From CAYUIG01 sp964444685 (GTDB lineage Bacteria > Gemmatimonadota > Gemmatimonadetes > Longimicrobiales > RSA9), in the NCBI GenBank assembly GCA_964444685.1, contig CAYUIG010000003.1:55386-119385 (forward strand): a DNA stretch of 64,000 nt, read 5' to 3'. Each line of letters starts with the position of its first letter. The first letter of the stretch is position 1. The position numbers and the translations under genes are program-made. Below, one piece after another: positions 41,386 through 49,067 of this stretch. Under the pieces are notes generated by a model. That model did no database searches, was not told where the DNA came from, and was given only the letters and a program-made list of their open reading frames with translations.

Positions 41386-41646
41386 CTACGGGAGCGCGCG
41401 CCTGGCCTTGGCGCGCTGGCGGTCGGGCGGCAGGAGCGGCACCGGCTCGAGCACGGCCAGCTCGCTGGGCGCGAAGCCGCGGATCCCCGATTCGCCATCC
41501 AGTGCCACGCCGATGAGGTGCGTGCCATACTCGCTGGCCTGAACGACCGTGCCGGTGCGGCCCGTGAGCGCCGGGTCCTGCGGCACGTTGCCCTGCTTCA
41601 CCCGAATCCGCGTGCCGATCGGCAGAGGCGGCAGTCTGATCGCCAT
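41386..41646 (-). CDS. Small hypothetical protein, SH3-like barrel candidate
   Basis: An 86-residue soluble protein: LPPLPIGTRIRVKQGNVPQD, GRTGTVVQASEYGTHLIGVALDGE, GFAPSELAVLEP. The alternation of strands around a GxxGTV turn is like a KOW or SH3-type barrel, but no specific family was recognised. AAGGAGG lies six bases before the ATG. It precedes the DUF3618-like gene on the same strand by 26 bases, so the two may be one transcript. Confidence 0.75.
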   Translation of the reverse strand: MAIRLPPLPIGTRIRVKQGNVPQDPALTGRTGTVVQASEYGTHLIGVALDGESGIRGFAPSELAVLEPVPLLPPDRQRAKARRALP

Positions 41647-41750
41647 GCTGGTCCTCCTTACGGCTTCAGGATGCCCGCGTCGGCGGTCGCGCGCAATCCT
41701 TGCCGGCGGCGCGCGGTCGCCCGATATTGCGCGCGCAACGGAGGAAAGAC

Positions 41751-41984
41751 ATGGCTCGACCACCCCAGAACACGAAGGCTCTCGCCGCCGGTTTCGGCAT
41801 CGGCATCCTGTGGATCGTGATGGCCGTAACGTCGCTCTGGAGCGCGTTCCGCGGCGGCGCGAACGACCGCCCCGACTGGGCGCTTGCGTGGGGACTCGTG
41901 GGTGTGCTGATGCTCGCCGCGGGGATTGCCGCGATGGTCGGCACGTGGTGGCACCTCACACGGGTGGCACCCGAAGAGCACTGA
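41751..41984 (+). CDS. Small two-helix membrane protein
   Basis: A 77-residue protein with two hydrophobic segments (AGFGIGILWIVMAVTSLWSAF and WGLVGVLMLAAGIAAMVGTWW), a Pro/Asp/Arg loop and a short charged tail. Ribosome site GGAGGAAAGAC directly before the ATG. Topology suggests both ends in the cytoplasm. No family recognised. It is divergent from the SH3-like gene (104 bases) and convergent with the next gene (seven bases). Confidence 0.7.
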   Translation: MARPPQNTKALAAGFGIGILWIVMAVTSLWSAFRGGANDRPDWALAWGLVGVLMLAAGIAAMVGTWWHLTRVAPEEH

Positions 41985-41991
41985 CGCCGGG

Positions 41992-42378
41992 CTACTCCTC
42001 CGTTCGTTCGCGCCAGAACCCCAGCAGCTCCTCGTCGTACTTCTCCGGCTCCGACTTGTAGGCGCGCAGCCACGTCTCGTAGCTGGGAAGCTCCAGCTCG
42101 AGACGCAGCACTTCGGTCACGCGTTCGACCAGCTCACGGAAGGAAACGACGCGCCGATCGGTGGGTGCGATCGCGCCGACGGCGGCGGCGACTGCGCGGC
42201 GCAGCTCCGGGTCATCCGATGATGAAACGCCGGCCGACCCGGTCTCGCCCTGTGCCTGTTCGGCGAGCTCCCAGATCTGATCCGGCGTCAACTCGACGAA
42301 GCGCTCCGCCACACGGGCAGAGCACCAGTCGAGATACTTCGCTCTCAGCACACCATCCGACGAGGGAGCGGGCGCCAT
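41992..42378 (-). CDS. Hypothetical protein sharing a C-terminal motif with the gene at 43199
   Basis: A 128-residue acidic, mostly helical protein. LDWCSARVAERFVELTPDQIWELAEQ and SFRELVERVTEVLRLELELP are amphipathic helices. The C-terminus LELPSYETWLRAYKSEPEKY aligns with LPLPPFEVWAEDFLAHPEAY at the end of the protein encoded at 43199-43915 (LPxxExWxxxxxxxPExY). Function unknown. The shared motif suggests that both bind the same partner or form part of one system. It is downstream of the ribbon-helix-helix-like gene on the same strand, 88 bases away, across a GGGCGCC-ACAA-GGCGCCC hairpin at 42438-42455. Confidence 0.72.
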   Translation of the reverse strand: MAPAPSSDGVLRAKYLDWCSARVAERFVELTPDQIWELAEQAQGETGSAGVSSSDDPELRRAVAAAVGAIAPTDRRVVSFRELVERVTEVLRLELELPSYETWLRAYKSEPEKYDEELLGFWRERTEE

Positions 42379-42437
42379 TCCGCAATGCCGTTCCCGACGG
42401 CACCATCACGGTTGCGCATCCAAACCCGCCGCCGTGC

Positions 42438-42455
42438 GGGCGCCACAAGGCGCCC
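42438..42455 (-). terminator. Hairpin between two minus-strand genes
   Basis: GGGCGCC (42438-42444), ACAA, GGCGCCC (42449-42455): a perfect 7-base stem with a 4-base loop lying 11 bases after the stop of the small RHH-like gene. No T tract follows on the minus strand, so it may be a weak terminator or an RNA-processing site rather than a full terminator. Confidence 0.4.
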
Positions 42456-42466
42456 CGCCGTCGCGC

Positions 42467-42679
42467 CTACCGTATACTCACCGAATCCGCTGCGTCAAGG
42501 ATCGGGCCACGGCGCTCATCCGCGCGCGACAGGTGCTCGAAGATCCGACGGCGCGCCACCGCGTACGTGACAAGGCGGCTCAGCATCTCCGGGTCCTGGC
42601 GCTGAACCTCCTCGATCTCCGCCGCCACCGCCTTGGGCAGCCGCACCTTCAGATCCACGGCGCACGTCTCCCACATCAT
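42467..42679 (-). CDS. Small ribbon-helix-helix-like protein
   Basis: A 70-residue basic protein (start at 42679 or at the adjacent ATG 42676; GAGG fits the latter better). TCAVDLKVRLPKAVAAEIEEVQRQ has a strand followed by a helix, then MLSRLVTYAVARRRIFEHL, the pattern of ribbon-helix-helix DNA-binding proteins such as antitoxins and CopG. Two perfect 14-base palindromes stand directly upstream (42690-42703 and 42712-42725), suitable as operators for a dimeric autorepressor. No toxin gene is adjacent. The call is from pattern only and the protein could be another small helical regulator. Confidence 0.5.
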   Translation of the reverse strand: MMWETCAVDLKVRLPKAVAAEIEEVQRQDPEMLSRLVTYAVARRRIFEHLSRADERRGPILDAADSVSIR

Positions 42680-42689
42680 TCTGCCTCGG

Positions 42690-42725
42690 CCGAAAATTTT
42701 CGGAAAATTTTGCGGGGCGCCCCGC
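42690..42725 (-). promoter_or_regulatory. Paired 14-base palindromes, candidate operator
   Basis: CCGAAAATTTTCGG (42690-42703) and GCGGGGCGCCCCGC (42712-42725) are both perfect palindromes, centred 22 bases apart, about two helical turns. They begin 11 bases upstream of the start codon of the RHH-like gene. The A/T-rich first palindrome contrasts with its surroundings. Confidence 0.55.
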
Positions 42726-43068
42726 TCTGCCTGGAGGAGGTTCCCCGCGACGCGCAGCCCTGCGCGAGCACGCACGAACGTTACGTTGCGCGTGCGCGTG
42801 CGTCAAGCTTCATCCGTAACCGCAACGAACGTAAGCCCTTACGCGGACCTCTTTATGAGACAATGACTTACGCACTCGAAGCAGCATCGGGGAGACGCGC
42901 GGTTTTCGCCCCCGTGGCCGCGCCGCAATTCGCGCATTCCGATGCGCGGAAGTGACGCTCTGGTGCGCCTCCCGACATCGGAAACACGAAAAATCCGGAG
43001 CATGGTGCGCGCAAAAAATTGGGAAAAATTGGATCGGGCAGGACCGTGGCGGGCGCAGCGCGACGCGC
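42726..43068. other. Gene-free stretch, relatively AT-rich
   Basis: Part of a 519-base spacer between a minus-strand RHH-like gene and a plus-strand hypothetical gene. Nothing protein-like is seen. It has A-runs unusual for this sequence (GCGCAAAAAATTGGGAAAAATTGG near 43010-43033 in parts), alternating CGCGTGCGCGTGCGT, and the near-repeats ACGAACGTTACG and AACGAACGTAAG. These could be a bent or protein-binding region. Confidence 0.4.
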
Positions 43069-43097
43069 TTGACGCTGGCACGACAGCAAGTTAGCGT
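43069..43097 (+). promoter_or_regulatory. Possible promoter upstream of the gene at 43199
   Basis: TTGACG (43069-43074), a 17-base spacer, and TAGCGT (43092-43097). The -35 is good but the -10 matches only three of six bases. It lies about 100 bases before the start codon and just after an A-rich tract that could act as an UP-like element. Confidence 0.35.
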
Positions 43098-43198
43098 GCA
43101 ACGCGACCCGAAGCGGTCGAGCGCGGTGGCTCCCCCAGATCGGTTCCTGGCGTCGCAGCCTAGTGCAACGTTCGCTCCGTGCAGGACGGAGAGGCGCC

Positions 43199-43915
43199 AT
43201 GTCCCCCCCGATGCGTGAGAATTTTCCATCACCTGCCGAGCGCGGTGGGGTGGAAGGCCTGGTGCGCTCACGCACGCGGTCGTTCGGGTTCCTCGAGCGT
43301 CCGGAAGGTCGCTGGACGGCGTTCCTGATCACGTATCGCCGCGAAGATGGTCACTGGCGCGGCTACTTCTCCTTTCGTGCCGCGCGCGGGGAGACGGATC
43401 TCCAGGAAGTGCGGACGGCGGATCTGTTCGTGGAGGCCACGGAGGAGGAGGTGGATCAGCGGGCGCGCAGTCTGGGGCGTCCGCTGGTGCAGGCGCTGCT
43501 CGACTCCGCGCTCGCCACCGAAGAGCGGCGCCGCGGCTACTCGCCGGACCTGCGCAGGTGGTTCCGCGAGATGCTGGCGCGCAATTCACGGGAGCGCGGG
43601 CCGGGCCTCGCATTGCCGCGGCCCGAGCCACCGACGCTGGCCGAGCTCCAGTCGCTCTACGAATCCTACCGGCTCGACCAGGTGGCGGGGCTCATCGCAC
43701 TGCTCGATGACGAGGATTTCCGCGAGCTCGTCGAGCTTCGGCTCGAGGGCCGGCGCATCGACTTCCGTGCGGGCGACCGCTTCCAGCTTGCGATGACCGT
43801 GGTACAGGACCTCGAGAAACGGCTGCCGCTGCCGCCGTTCGAGGTGTGGGCGGAAGATTTCCTCGCCCATCCGGAGGCGTACCGCGAATACGCCGAGGAA
43901 ATGCAGCGCGACTAG
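43199..43915 (+). CDS. Hypothetical protein with an FGFLERPEGRW N-domain and shared C-motif
   Basis: A 238-residue soluble protein in three parts. The N-terminal strand-rich region (VRSRTRSFGFLERPEGRW, FLITYRREDGHWRGYFSFR, residues 24-65) is followed by a helical middle (EEEVDQRARSLGRPLVQALLDSAL) and an acidic, helical C-terminal region with the LPLPPFEVWAEDFLAHPEAY motif also found in the protein at 41992-42378. ATG preceded by GGACGGAGAGGCGCC. No family recognised. It has a long AT-richer upstream region and a possible promoter. It converges with a GNAT gene, one base between stops. Confidence 0.72.
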   Translation: MSPPMRENFPSPAERGGVEGLVRSRTRSFGFLERPEGRWTAFLITYRREDGHWRGYFSFRAARGETDLQEVRTADLFVEATEEEVDQRARSLGRPLVQALLDSALATEERRRGYSPDLRRWFREMLARNSRERGPGLALPRPEPPTLAELQSLYESYRLDQVAGLIALLDDEDFRELVELRLEGRRIDFRAGDRFQLAMTVVQDLEKRLPLPPFEVWAEDFLAHPEAYREYAEEMQRD

Positions 43916-43916
43916 T

Positions 43917-44507
43917 TCACGCCCCCAGCGATTTGTACCACAGCAGCCGCGCCTCATCTGGGTGTGACGGATAGGCGATGGTGTCGATGGCGCGGAGCGT
44001 ACAACCCATGCGCGCGTAGAAGCGGCACGCGGGCAGGTTCACGTTTTGTGTCTCTACCTTGAGCCAGCGCGCCCCGTGCGCGAGGGCCCAATCCGCCGCA
44101 GCGCGGAAGAGTGCGCGCCCGACTCCCTTCCTGCGCCACTCCGGATGGACACGCAGATCCCAGATCACAGCAAGGTCCGTGCGTCCCTCGAGCATGTCGA
44201 GATCCGGCGTGCGCCACGCGATCGCAGTTCCGCCCACGCGCGTGCTGCCCGACCATGCAGACAGAAGTCCCCACCGTGAAACGTCGAAGCGCGAAGGCCA
44301 CGCGGTGGGATGCTGTGCCGGCTCGGCGTCGTAGTCCTTCGTGTAGCGCTCCGTCTTGCGCTCGAGGCGGAGATGGATGCCCCCCAGACCGGACCGCGGT
44401 GTGACGACGCGAAACCGTTGCCGCACCTCGAACGCGATCGGCACGCCCGCGTAGGCGGCGATCGCCGACCAGGACTCCTGCGCGATGCGGTAATGCGTGC
44501 GCGGCAC
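43917..44507 (-). CDS. GNAT-family N-acetyltransferase, streptothricin-acetyltransferase-like
   Basis: A 196-residue acetyl-CoA-dependent transferase. The acetyl-CoA motif A is WDLRVHPEWRRKGVGRALFRAAADWA (R-x2-G-x-G/A form RRKGVG). KVETQNVNLPACRFYARMGC and the C-terminal AIDTIAYPSHPDEARLLWYK are typical of the SatA/streptothricin acetyltransferase group, which acetylates a beta-lysine amine. That similarity does not show a resistance role; many such proteins act on unknown amines. Its start is 11 bases downstream of the transporter stop on the same strand. Confidence 0.83.
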   Translation of the reverse strand: MPRTHYRIAQESWSAIAAYAGVPIAFEVRQRFRVVTPRSGLGGIHLRLERKTERYTKDYDAEPAQHPTAWPSRFDVSRWGLLSAWSGSTRVGGTAIAWRTPDLDMLEGRTDLAVIWDLRVHPEWRRKGVGRALFRAAADWALAHGARWLKVETQNVNLPACRFYARMGCTLRAIDTIAYPSHPDEARLLWYKSLGA

Positions 44508-44517
44508 GGCGGCCGCG

Positions 44518-45888
44518 TCAGTTGCCGAAGATCGCTCGAAGCGCGCTGATCCCGCTCGGGATGGTTTGGGACAGCACGACGACGAGCAGCGGCGGCACCG
44601 CGATGCGCAGCATCCAGAGCCAGCCGTTCATGAGGCGGCGGATGCCGGGCGAAGCACCCTCGAAGAACGTGTCGATGTGTCCCTTCATGACCCAGCCGAC
44701 GAGAATCGCCATGCCGAGCCCGCCGACGGGAAGGAACACCTCGGATGCGATGGCGTCCATCGCGCCGAGCACGTTGACGTCGAGTGCGGGCAGGATGCCG
44801 AGCGCGGCAATGATCGAGCCCATGATGATCGCGGCCTTCCGGCGCGAGATGCGGCGTTCATCGATCACGCTGGCGGTCACCACCTCGAGCAGTGAAACGG
44901 CGGAGGTGATCGCGCCGAAGAAGAGCGCCACGAAGAACAGGATGCCGACGATCCGGCCCGCGCCGCCCATCGATGCGAAGCCGCCGGGCAGCGAGATGAA
45001 GAGCGCGCCGACGGTGCTCTCGCTCACATCACCCTGGAGCCCGAGTGCGAACACTACGGGGAACACGACGAGGCCGGCGAGGAATGCGACGGTGAAGTCG
45101 GAGAATGCAATCGTCGCTGCTTCCCGTGGCAGGTTGGACCCCTTGGGCAGATAGCTCGCGAACGTGAGCATGGCGCCCATGCCGAGCGAGAGCGAGAAGA
45201 ACGCCTGGCTGGAAGCCGCTGCGAGCGTGTCGAGTGAGAGCAGCTCGCTGAAGCTCGGCGTGAGGTAGAAGCTGTACCCCTCGCCTGCGCCATCGAGCGA
45301 GGTGGCCCAGACGACGAGGCCGAGCACGATCATGAACAGCGCAGGCATCGCGAGCGTATTCACGCGTTCGATGCCTCCCTTCACGCCGCCGCTCACGATG
45401 AAGATGGTGAGCGCCATGAAGCCGAGATGATACGCAATGGGCTGCCAGCCGCTCGATACGGTGCCGAAGTACGCGGCTGCGTCGGCCGGCCACGGCGTGA
45501 TGATGGCTTCAATGGCGTAGCGCGTGACCCAGCCGGCGATGACTGCGTAGTACGCGAGGATCAGGAATCCTGCGGCAACGAAGAAGTAGCCGAGATATTT
45601 CCACGCGGGGCCACCAGCAGCACGCAGCGCGCCGATCGGACTCTTGCGCGTGGAGCGGCCGATGCCGAACTCCGCGATGGCGACGGGAATCCCGACGGCG
45701 AACGTGATCAGGATGTAGAGGACGAGGAAGCCGGCGCCGCCGTACTCGGCCGTGCGGTACGGGAAGCGCCACATGTTGCCGAGACCGACGGCCGAACCGA
45801 CGGCGGCCATGATGAAGCCGAAGCGGCTGCCCCAGATCTCACGCGTGCCTGGCGTGCCCTCCACCTGTGAGGCCGTCGGGTGACTCAC
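44518..45888 (-). CDS. Sodium-dependent neurotransmitter-type transporter (NSS/SNF family)
   Basis: A 456-residue Na+-coupled transporter of the LeuT fold. The N-terminal signature WGSRFGFIMAAVGSAVGLGNMWRFPY is present in parts (VGSAVGLGNMWRFP, unwound TM1 with Na+ and substrate contacts). GGAGFLVLYILI, SQAFFSLSLGMGAM (TM6) and TSAVSLLEV (TM8) follow. Size equals bacterial members such as MhsT and TnaT, with 11 helices, lacking the eukaryotic extension. Substrate is probably a hydrophobic amino acid, not resolved. It lies between the GNAT and hydroxyacyl-CoA dehydrogenase genes. Confidence 0.94.
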   Translation of the reverse strand: MSHPTASQVEGTPGTREIWGSRFGFIMAAVGSAVGLGNMWRFPYRTAEYGGAGFLVLYILITFAVGIPVAIAEFGIGRSTRKSPIGALRAAGGPAWKYLGYFFVAAGFLILAYYAVIAGWVTRYAIEAIITPWPADAAAYFGTVSSGWQPIAYHLGFMALTIFIVSGGVKGGIERVNTLAMPALFMIVLGLVVWATSLDGAGEGYSFYLTPSFSELLSLDTLAAASSQAFFSLSLGMGAMLTFASYLPKGSNLPREAATIAFSDFTVAFLAGLVVFPVVFALGLQGDVSESTVGALFISLPGGFASMGGAGRIVGILFFVALFFGAITSAVSLLEVVTASVIDERRISRRKAAIIMGSIIAALGILPALDVNVLGAMDAIASEVFLPVGGLGMAILVGWVMKGHIDTFFEGASPGIRRLMNGWLWMLRIAVPPLLVVVLSQTIPSGISALRAIFGN

Positions 45889-45972
45889 GGTCGTATCGTC
45901 CTGTCGCGGGTTATCGGGATGCGCCCATACTGGAAGAACGTTCGCGCCGGCCGCAAGGCCGACGTCGCGAAA

Positions 45973-46857
45973 TCAGACGAGCGGCATGGGCACGGGCGTC
46001 TCGCCCGTGTAATCGTAGAATCCCTTCTTCGTCTTCCGCCCGAAATATCCGAGCGTGACCATGCGACGCAGGAGTGGCGGCGGCGCGAAGCGCTGCTCGC
46101 GGAACTCCTCGAACATGATCTCCGAGATGCGGTAGAGCGTGTCGATGCCGACGAAGTCGCAGAGGACGAACGGCCCCATCGGGTAGCCGGTGCCGAGCGT
46201 CATGCCGCGGTCGATGTCCTCGATGCTGGCCAGTCCCTGCTCGAGTCCGCGGATCGCGTCCAGCATGTAGGGCACGAGCAGCCGGTTCACGATGAAGCCG
46301 CACGTGTCCTTCGCCTCGACCGGCTCCTTCCCGAGCGACTTCGCGAACGCGAGTGCGCGCGCAAAGCTGGCATCCGAGGTCGCGATCGTGCGCGCGACTT
46401 CGACGAGCTTCATCACCGGCACAGGATTGAAGAAGTGCAGTCCGACGAAGCGGTCGGGCCGGTTGGTGGCCGCGGCCATGCTGGCGATGGCGAGCGAGCT
46501 GGTGTTGCTGGCGAAGATCGTGTGCTCGCCGCACACGCCGTCGAGCGTGCGGAACATCCCATTCTTCAACTCGAGGTCCTCGGTAACGGCCTCGATCACG
46601 ATGTCCACGTCCTTCAGATCTTCGAGCGACGTCGTAACACGCAGCCGCGCGCGCGCGGCATCGCGCTCGGCGGCCTCGAGCCGCCCGCGCTCGACCGCGC
46701 GGTCCATGCTCTTGTTGATGGCCGCGAGTCCCTTCTGCGCGAAGGTGTCGTCGATCTCGCGGACGATCGTGTCATAACCTGCGCGGGCACACACCTCGGC
46801 AATGCCGCTGCCCATCAGTCCGCAGCCCAGAACCGCGACCCTGCGGATCTCCTCCAT
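45973..46857 (-). CDS. 3-hydroxybutyryl-CoA dehydrogenase
   Basis: A 294-residue NAD-dependent enzyme oxidising (S)-3-hydroxyacyl-CoA. The Rossmann motif VAVLGCGLMGSGIAEVCA is at residues 7-24. IFASNTSSLAIASMA and RFVGLHFFNPVPVMKLVEV include the catalytic His (HFFNP) and Ser/Asn; DTCGFIVNRLLVPYMLDA and GMTLGTGYPMGPF form the C-terminal helical domain. Length matches Hbd/PaaH (about 285-295). AGGAGG stands before ATG 46857. With the thiolase, slipin and isopropylmalate-type dehydrogenase genes upstream it forms one minus-strand unit; it pairs naturally with thiolase and crotonase in acyl-CoA metabolism. Confidence 0.93.
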   Translation of the reverse strand: MEEIRRVAVLGCGLMGSGIAEVCARAGYDTIVREIDDTFAQKGLAAINKSMDRAVERGRLEAAERDAARARLRVTTSLEDLKDVDIVIEAVTEDLELKNGMFRTLDGVCGEHTIFASNTSSLAIASMAAATNRPDRFVGLHFFNPVPVMKLVEVARTIATSDASFARALAFAKSLGKEPVEAKDTCGFIVNRLLVPYMLDAIRGLEQGLASIEDIDRGMTLGTGYPMGPFVLCDFVGIDTLYRISEIMFEEFREQRFAPPPLLRRMVTLGYFGRKTKKGFYDYTGETPVPMPLV

Positions 46858-46920
46858 CGGTCCTCCTGCCTGTCTTCCCATACGTGAGGGGGCGGAATAT
46901 GGCGTGGCGCCCTGGACCGA

Positions 46921-47829
46921 TCAACTGCCTTCCCGGTGCTTTTCGCGCGCCTCGACGGCCTCCCGGACCGGCGCGGCCTCGCCCGGAGCGAGCACGCCGG
47001 GTGCCGGTGCGCCCAGCATGCGAGCCGCCTCCTCCTCGCTCCGCGCCGATTCGTCGGCGCGCGGCGCGGCCGCTCCGCCCGAAGCGAGCCGCTCGAGGAA
47101 CGGGCGGAAGAGGTCGATCGGGATCGGGAACAGAGTGGTGGAGTTGTTCTCCGTCGCGATCTCCGAGACGGTCTGCAGATAGCGGAGCTGAATGGCGGCG
47201 GGCTCGCGCTGGATCACGCTCGCGGCTTCCGCGAGCTGCTTCGACGCCTGGAGCTCACCCTCGGCGTTGATGACCTTGGCGCGCCGCTCGCGCTCGGCTT
47301 CGGCCTGGCGCGCCATCGCGCGCCGCATCTCCTGCGGCAGGTCGATGTCCTTGATCTCGACCGCGGTTACCTCGATGCCCCACGGGTCGGTACCTTCATC
47401 GATGATGCGGCGCACGATGTCGTTGAAGTGTTCGCGCTCGGCGAGGAGCTGATCGAGCTCGGCCTGGCCGACCACGCTGCGCAGCGTGGTCTGCGCGAGC
47501 TGGCTGGTGGCGAACAGGTAGTCCTGGATGACGATCGTCGCCTTGACCGGGTCGCTCACGCGGAAGTACACGACCGCGTTCACCTTGACGGAGACGTTGT
47601 CGCGCGTGATGACGTCCTGCGGCGGGATGTCGAGCGCGACGATGCGCAGCGGCACCTTCACCATGCGTTCGACGCCGAATGGCACGAGCGCGATGAGGCC
47701 GGGCCCCTTCGCGGACGTGAGACGGCCGAGGCGGAAGACGACGCCGCGCTCGTACTCGCGCAGCACCCGCAGGCTGGTGAGCAGGCCGCCGACGGCGAAG
47801 ACGGCGAGCGGAATCAGGTATTCCATCAT
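46921..47829 (-). CDS. Slipin (SPFH/stomatin family) membrane protein
   Basis: A 302-residue protein with a single N-terminal membrane segment (LIPLAVFAVGGLLTSL) and a band 7/SPFH domain: VLREYERGVVFRLGRL, GPGLIALVPFGVERMVKV, LDIPPQDVITRDNVSVKVNAVVYFRV, then the coiled-coil region EMRRAMARQAEAERERRAKVI (about residues 170-190). The tail is disordered and acidic. Slipins form oligomeric rings in lipid microdomains; the usual NfeD partner gene is not adjacent. The ATG overlaps the thiolase stop by four bases, so a slipin is translationally coupled within a beta-oxidation-type operon. Confidence 0.92.
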   Translation of the reverse strand: MMEYLIPLAVFAVGGLLTSLRVLREYERGVVFRLGRLTSAKGPGLIALVPFGVERMVKVPLRIVALDIPPQDVITRDNVSVKVNAVVYFRVSDPVKATIVIQDYLFATSQLAQTTLRSVVGQAELDQLLAEREHFNDIVRRIIDEGTDPWGIEVTAVEIKDIDLPQEMRRAMARQAEAERERRAKVINAEGELQASKQLAEAASVIQREPAAIQLRYLQTVSEIATENNSTTLFPIPIDLFRPFLERLASGGAAAPRADESARSEEEAARMLGAPAPGVLAPGEAAPVREAVEAREKHREGS

Positions 47830-49034
47830 GTGAACACCTCCACGATCACGGCCATTCCCTGTCCGCCGCCGATGCAGGCGGAGCCCAGACCGAACCTGCC
47901 GCCGCGCCGCCGCAGTTCATGCAGCAGGTGCACGGTGATGCGCGCGCCCGATGCCGCGAGCGGATGCGTGAGCGCGATCGCGCCGCCGCTCACGTTCGTC
48001 TTCTCCGGATCCAGCCCGAGCTCCTTCTCGACCGCCGCGTACTGCGGTGCGAAGGCTTCGTTCACCTCGACGAGATCCATCTGATCGATGCGCATGCCCG
48101 CACGCTCGAGCGCCTTGCGGCTCGCGGGCGCGGGACCGATCCCCATGATCGACGGATCGACGCCGGCCACACCCCACGAGATGAGGCGACCGAGCGGCTT
48201 CTTGCCGTGTGCGGATGCCCAGTCCGCGCTCGCGAGCACGACCGCGGCGGCGCCATCGCCGATGCCGCTGGCGTTGCCGGCCGTCACGAGTCCGTCCTTG
48301 CGGAAGTACGGCCGCAGTGCGGCCAGTCCTTCGCGCGTGGTGTCGGGCCGCATGTGTTCGTCGCGCTCGAACGCGGTCTCGCCCTTGCGCGTCTTCACCA
48401 TCACGGGCGCGATCTCCTGTGCGAAGCGCCCCTCGTCCCACGCCGCCTTCGCGCGCTGCTGCGAGCGGAACGCCACTTCGTCCGCGTACTCACGCGTGAT
48501 GCCGTACTGGTCCGCGAGCTTCTCGGCGGTCTGCGCCATCGTGAGGCCGCACTGCGAGTCGAGCAGCGCCTGCCACAGCATGTCCTCGAAGAAGCCGCCC
48601 GCCTCGCCCAGGCGGAGCGAGCCCCAGCGCGCGCCGCGCACGACGTGCGGCGCCTGGCTCATCGATTCCGCACCACCGGCCAGCACGACATCCGCCTCGC
48701 CGAGCAGGATCTCCTGCGCGCCCGATGCGATCGCCTGGAAGCCGGAGCCGCACAGCCGATTCAGCGTGAGCGCGGGCACTTCGAAAGGCAGCCCGGCACG
48801 CAGCCCGACGTGGCGGGCGAGGTAGATGGCATCCGCGGAGGTCTGGAGTGCGTTGCCGAACACCACATGCCCGACTTCTGCGGGCTGCACACCGGCCGCG
48901 TCGAGTGCCGCGCGCGACGCGATCGCGCCGAGGTCCGTCGCCGAATGATCCTTCAGCGAGCCGCCGAACGAACCGAACGGCGTACGCTTCGCGGAAAGGA
49001 ACACCACATCCCTGGACTGTCCCTGCGTGCCCAT
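47826..49034 (-). CDS. Acetyl-CoA acetyltransferase (thiolase)
   Basis: A 402-residue homotetrameric enzyme cleaving or forming acetoacetyl-CoA. The nucleophile Cys is in LTLNRLCGSGFQAI (about residue 89). NEAFAPQYAAV and the His in LTHPLAASGAR are the middle catalytic motifs; the proton-donor Cys is in GSACIGGGQGMAV. Small variations: THPLAASG instead of GHPLGASG. ATG 49034 is preferred over the in-frame TTG three codons upstream because CGGAGCG precedes it. The operon runs isopropylmalate-type dehydrogenase, thiolase, slipin, hydroxyacyl-CoA dehydrogenase. Confidence 0.93.
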   Translation of the reverse strand: MGTQGQSRDVVFLSAKRTPFGSFGGSLKDHSATDLGAIASRAALDAAGVQPAEVGHVVFGNALQTSADAIYLARHVGLRAGLPFEVPALTLNRLCGSGFQAIASGAQEILLGEADVVLAGGAESMSQAPHVVRGARWGSLRLGEAGGFFEDMLWQALLDSQCGLTMAQTAEKLADQYGITREYADEVAFRSQQRAKAAWDEGRFAQEIAPVMVKTRKGETAFERDEHMRPDTTREGLAALRPYFRKDGLVTAGNASGIGDGAAAVVLASADWASAHGKKPLGRLISWGVAGVDPSIMGIGPAPASRKALERAGMRIDQMDLVEVNEAFAPQYAAVEKELGLDPEKTNVSGGAIALTHPLAASGARITVHLLHELRRRGGRFGLGSACIGGGQGMAVIVEVFT

Positions 49035-49067
49035 ATGCTTCAACGCTCCGTGTTGTGAACGTATTCG

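Noticed and set aside
43917..44507. Antibiotic resistance gene (streptothricin acetyltransferase)
   Set aside because: The similarity is to a broad GNAT subgroup; no mobile element or resistance context is present, so only a family-level call is made.
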